Shown here piece after piece: positions 6,057 through 8,560 of a stretch of 8,560 bases of DNA. Within the stretch, counting starts at the first letter, position 1; the number at the start of each line of letters is the position of its first letter. Under the pieces are notes generated by a model, which was not told the origin of the DNA, searched no databases, and was given only the letters and a program-made list of their open reading frames with translations. The stretch is from assembly GCA_015662785.1 (NCBI GenBank), contig DQTM01000276.1, positions 1 through 8,560 of the forward strand, written 5' to 3'. Source of the stretch: Sulfurospirillum arcachonense. Its GTDB lineage: Bacteria > Campylobacterota > Campylobacteria > Campylobacterales > Sulfurospirillaceae. Both the position numbers and the translations under genes were made by a program.

Positions 6057-7150
6057 TTTCTTCGCCTATACTCTTCATAGCCAAACTCTCTAACAACTTC
6101 AATATCTCCATTTTCACGAAGTATTGCCAAATCTGGTAATTTTATGCCATTGAAAGTTGTATTTTTTACTATGGTGTAGTGGATTTGGTCTTCAAAGATG
6201 ATTTTTTGTCCTACATGTAAAGGTTCATCAAAACTATAATTCCCCATAATGTCCCCTGCCAAACAACTGTTTCCTGCAAGTTTATAGGTATATTTTTTTT
6301 CATCTGCTTTGCCTGCGCCTCGCACCTCTGCACGGTATGGCATTGCAAGAGTATCAGGCATATGAGCTTCTGCTGAGCTATCTAATATGGCTATTTTCAT
6401 GCCATTGTCTACTATATCTAAAACGCTTACATGTAATGAGCCAGTCTTCCAGCCTACGGCTTCTCCAGGTTCTATATAAACTTCTACATCATACTTAGAT
6501 TTAAAATCTTTTATGAGTTCTATAAGTTTCTGCACATCATAACCTTTTTTAGTTATGTGATGTCCTCCACCAAAATTTACCCACTTACATGTAGAGATAA
6601 CATCTCCCCACTTTTCTTCAAAACTCTTCAAAACCTCTTCTAAAGCATCAGCATCTTGTTCACAAAGAGCGTGAAAATGCAAACCATCAACGCCCTCTAA
6701 ATTCTCTTTTTCAAAGTTTTTACATGTAATGCCCAAACGACTATGAATTCCACAAGGATTATACAAATCAACAGGACTTTTTGAGACTTCAGGGTTTACT
6801 CTTAGTCCAATAGAGCCTTTAACTCTATCTCTATATTTTTTTAATTGAGCAAATGAGTTAAAAACAATGTGATTGCTAAGTTCACTTATCTCTTCTATCT
6901 CTTCATCTTTAAAAGCAGGAGCATAAGTATGAATCTCCCCTTTAAAATACTCTTTTGCAAACTTAGCCTCGTGCAAACCACTACATGTACACCCACTAAG
7001 ATACTCACTTACTAAATCTGACAAACCACTAAAAGCAAAACCTTTGAGCGCCAAAAGTACCTTTGCTCCACTTTCATCAGATACCCTTTTTAGAAGTTCT
7101 AAATTTTTACGCAATGATTTCTCTTCGCAAAGATAATAGGGTGTATTCAA
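6053..7150 (-). CDS. nspC: Carboxynorspermidine/carboxyspermidine decarboxylase
   Basis: A PLP-dependent fold-III decarboxylase that makes spermidine or norspermidine from the carboxylated precursor, the last step of the alternative polyamine pathway used by Campylobacterota and Vibrio. Visible are the PLP-lysine segment VLLALKGFAFSG, CTCSGLHEAK, PCGIHSRLGI, LHFHALCEQ, the phosphate-binding NFGGGHHITKKGYD, EPGEAVGW, SSAEAHMPD, and the active-site AGNSCLAGD near the C-terminus. The start is TTG. I prefer TTG at 7150 because AAGGA (minus strand, 7162-7158) is seven bases upstream and the codon overlaps the SDR stop as TTGA. An upstream in-frame TTG at 7171 would add seven residues (372 in all) but has no ribosome site; family N-termini fit either. 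The partner carboxynorspermidine dehydrogenase gene is not in the window. The stop overlaps the convergent TrmO-like gene by four bases. Confidence 0.92.
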   Translation of the reverse strand: MNTPYYLCEEKSLRKNLELLKRVSDESGAKVLLALKGFAFSGLSDLVSEYLSGCTCSGLHEAKFAKEYFKGEIHTYAPAFKDEEIEEISELSNHIVFNSFAQLKKYRDRVKGSIGLRVNPEVSKSPVDLYNPCGIHSRLGITCKNFEKENLEGVDGLHFHALCEQDADALEEVLKSFEEKWGDVISTCKWVNFGGGHHITKKGYDVQKLIELIKDFKSKYDVEVYIEPGEAVGWKTGSLHVSVLDIVDNGMKIAILDSSAEAHMPDTLAMPYRAEVRGAGKADEKKYTYKLAGNSCLAGDIMGNYSFDEPLHVGQKIIFEDQIHYTIVKNTTFNGIKLPDLAILRENGDIEVVREFGYEEYRRRN

Positions 7151-7370
7151 CCAGCTTTCCTTAAAATCCAATCAAGGCTTTTTGAACCTAAAACTCTCTT
7201 TAAAAACCAAAAAAGTTTTGTTGGAAATGTAACTCTATATCTTGTCTTTGGTCTTTTTGCCATCAATGAAAGCATAAGAGCTTCATAAACAGCATCTTCT
7301 CCAAGAGTAAATGGTGCATCGCTTGAGCCCTCTAGCCTCTCTAAAGTTTTCTCATAAACCTTTACATGTA
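6212..7370. repeat. Cluster of six TACATGTA palindromes within nspC and the SDR gene
   Basis: The 8-bp palindrome TACATGTA occurs at 6212, 6428, 6586, 6721, 6982 and 7363, at irregular spacing of 135-381 bases. I found no copy elsewhere in the window by eye. Five copies are in nspC and one in the SDR gene. They are read in different codon phases, encoding Thr-Cys in three cases and His-Val in three, so the enrichment is not due to one repeated peptide. Flanking bases are not conserved. Role unknown. Confidence 0.6.
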
Positions 7371-7965
7371 CACTATTTTTAACATCTATATTTGCTTTGA
7401 ATTTTTTAAGTGCATTTTTTCTAAAATCACTTCTGATTGGACCTGGTTCTATGAGTATCACATTGACCCCACTTCCAACCAACTCTAAACGCATAGTGTC
7501 ACAAAGCCCTTCTATAGCATATTTACTAGCGTTGTAAGCCCCACGATAAGCCATTGCAACAATACCTAAAACAGAAGAGATATAAACAACTCTTCCGCGT
7601 CTATTTTTTCTCATAATTGGTAAAATTAGATTTGTAAGCTCCTGCGTACCAAATACGTTTGTTTCAAACTGCTCTTTTAGAACATCGCGTGTTAAATCTT
7701 CAACAGCTCCTGGTTGTCCGTAAGCTCCATTGTTTACTAAAACATCAACAACATTATTTGTCTCATCTTTAACCCAATCAACTGCTTTTTGTATACTTTT
7801 TGAGTCATTTAAGTCAAGTACAAAAGCATTTAAACCCTCATCTTGCAATCTTGTAACATCTTTTTCATTTCTACAAGTAGCATATACACTAAAACCATTT
7901 TTATGTAACTCTTTGGCACAAAAGTAGCCAATTCCAGTCGAGCATCCTGTTAAAAGTATATTCAT
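7147..7965 (-). CDS. Short-chain dehydrogenase/reductase (SDR) family oxidoreductase
   Basis: A classical SDR of 272 residues, a cytoplasmic NAD(P)-dependent oxidoreductase of unknown substrate. The cofactor glycine motif TGCSTGIG is at residues 6-13, and Arg32 after the second strand (YATCR) suggests NADP(H) preference. D51 lies in VLDLND, NNGAYG at 78-83, and the catalytic set is N103, S130/S131, Y144 and K148 (YNASK). IEPGPIRSDF follows at 172-181. The C-terminal part resembles YbbO-like SDRs, with the hydrophobic and basic stretch TFPTKLFWFLKRVLG near the end possibly contacting the membrane. The ATG overlaps the stop of the upstream DsrE-family gene by one base (TAATG), and its own stop overlaps the nspC start. 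These overlaps place it in one operon with dsrE-like and nspC. A role in polyamine or sulfur chemistry is only suggested by context. Confidence 0.9.
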   Translation of the reverse strand: MNILLTGCSTGIGYFCAKELHKNGFSVYATCRNEKDVTRLQDEGLNAFVLDLNDSKSIQKAVDWVKDETNNVVDVLVNNGAYGQPGAVEDLTRDVLKEQFETNVFGTQELTNLILPIMRKNRRGRVVYISSVLGIVAMAYRGAYNASKYAIEGLCDTMRLELVGSGVNVILIEPGPIRSDFRKNALKKFKANIDVKNSVHVKVYEKTLERLEGSSDAPFTLGEDAVYEALMLSLMAKRPKTRYRVTFPTKLFWFLKRVLGSKSLDWILRKAG

Positions 7966-8303
7966 TAAAAAGTCATAAGAGGCTTACCAGATTTTGCCCA
8001 ATCACTCAAAAGCTCACCAGTATAAAACACATCTACTCCACACTCTTTCATATGCTTTTCTATGTACATATTTTCTGCACACTTCTTACAAGCTATAACT
8101 TTTACACCAGCTTCAGCCATCTTTGTGACATGTTCACGTATTTCACTGTCTTCACTAAGAACTTGTTGAGAAGCACCCCAAACAAGTACTGTCACTTCAT
8201 CAAACCAACCTTTTATTTTTGCATTGAGTGCATACAGGCAAATCATGTTTAAAATAGTATCTCTATTTGCAGTCGTCCAGACTATCATAAGTTCATTTTT
8301 CAT
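7965..8303 (-). CDS. DsrE-family small protein
   Basis: A 112-residue single-domain protein of the DsrE/F-like fold, a cytoplasmic family linked to sulfur transfer and sulfane-sulfur relay in several lineages. It begins with an IVWTTANRDTILNM segment typical of DsrE-like domains, then VTVLVWGASQQVLSED, VTKMAEAGVKVIACKKCAE with a C72-x2-C75 pair, a third Cys at C88, and the C-terminal FYTGELLSDWAKSGKPLMTF. The CKKC motif is a plausible sulfur-carrying or redox site. The ATG at 8303 follows AGGAG (minus strand, 8313-8309) by five bases. It is the first gene of the leftward operon, with its stop overlapping the SDR start. Family assignment is fairly firm; the actual sulfur donor or acceptor is unknown, and many such stand-alone proteins have no proven sulfur role. 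Confidence 0.85.
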   Translation of the reverse strand: MKNELMIVWTTANRDTILNMICLYALNAKIKGWFDEVTVLVWGASQQVLSEDSEIREHVTKMAEAGVKVIACKKCAENMYIEKHMKECGVDVFYTGELLSDWAKSGKPLMTF

Positions 8304-8327
8304 ATAAACTCCTACTTTTTATAGACA

Positions 8328-8355
8328 ATTATATCATAGTAAATTTATGTTACAA
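8328..8355 (-). promoter_or_regulatory. Probable sigma-70-type promoter of the dsrE-like/SDR/nspC operon
   Basis: On the minus strand a perfect TATAAT (8333-8328) is preceded, after 16 bases, by TTGTAA (8355-8350). Transcription would start near 8321, giving a leader of about 18 bases that contains the AGGAG site of the first gene. The -35 match is weak, which is usual in Campylobacterota where the -10 box dominates. Confidence 0.6.
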
Positions 8356-8399
8356 TATATTTCGTGACTTATAAGATAGTATTTAAGGTAATGTTAATT

Positions 8400-8560
8400 A
8401 TGTTTAAAAATGTACTTTTATTTTTCATCTTATTGCTACAAACTTCAACTCTATTTGCAAATCTACTGGAGAATGGGAACCTTTTACATCTGCCTCATAC
8501 AAAAGCAAAGGAGTAGTCAATGTCATAGTCAAAGAGGCATTTAAACTACAAAATATAGAT
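8400..8560 (+). pseudogene. Periplasmic solute-binding protein (SBP family 3-like), frameshifted and cut by window edge
   Basis: From ATG 8400 (an in-frame ATG at 8391 is also possible) the sequence encodes a clear signal peptide: MFKN, a Leu/Phe-rich core and a cleavage-like TSTLFA. It then runs in this frame to an early stop at 8514-8516, a 38-residue product. From about 8462, another frame reads TGEWEPFTSASYKSKG and then VIVKEAFKLQNID, the typical mature N-terminus of amino-acid-type ABC solute-binding proteins. That frame has a stop at 8405-8407 and no start of its own. The signal peptide and mature domain thus belong together but are out of frame. A loss of one base (or 3n+1 bases) near 8457-8465 would explain it. 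AAGG at 8385-8388 is the likely ribosome site. The 3' part lies outside the window, so whether further damage exists is unknown. A sequencing error is an alternative to a true pseudogene. Confidence 0.7.

Overview
This is an AT-rich, gene-dense window with strong AGGAG-type ribosome binding sites and many overlapping genes. The content points to a Campylobacterota (Epsilonproteobacteria) genome, probably a Sulfurimonas/Arcobacter-like free-living relative. The clues are a carboxynorspermidine decarboxylase (NspC), a DUF4492-like protein in front of a divergent cytochrome bd oxidase, and a set of Fe-S MinD-type ATPases with NifX-like proteins. The taxonomic call is inferred from gene content and base composition, not from a marker gene.

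Region 1 (1-2499, plus strand) holds two tandem paralogous P-loop ATPases, each carrying an inserted 2x[4Fe-4S] ferredoxin domain. Two tandem small proteins of the NifX/NifB-C-terminal/ORP fold (Nitro_FeMo-Co family) follow. The genes overlap or are tightly spaced. The set resembles the orange-protein (ORP) clusters of anaerobes such as Desulfovibrio, where such ATPases and a Mo/Cu cluster-binding protein work together. No nitrogenase gene is visible. A hairpin and a possible 32-residue microprotein lie between the two NifX-like genes.

Region 2 (2500-5556, plus strand) is a cytochrome bd quinol oxidase operon: DUF4492-like membrane protein, CydA, CydB, then an unannotated 39-residue CydX-like single-span subunit at 5437-5556. 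A perfect 11-bp hairpin separates it from region 1.

Region 3 (5557-6056, plus strand) is a TrmO/TsaA-type tRNA methyltransferase. Its conserved N-terminus extends upstream of any ATG, GTG or TTG, so it seems to use a non-standard start (ATC is best placed) or to have lost its start codon. Its stop overlaps the stop of the convergent nspC.

Region 4 (6053-8356, minus strand) is a tightly coupled operon read leftwards: DsrE-family protein, short-chain dehydrogenase, NspC, with a recognisable promoter near 8328-8355. The palindrome TACATGTA occurs six times within nspC and the SDR gene and was not found elsewhere in the window.

Region 5 (8391-8560, plus strand) is the start of a periplasmic solute-binding protein whose signal peptide and mature domain lie in different reading frames. 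It is a pseudogene or contains a sequence error, and it runs off the window edge. No gene-free stretch exceeds 300 bases. No tRNA, rRNA, CRISPR array or insertion sequence was seen.
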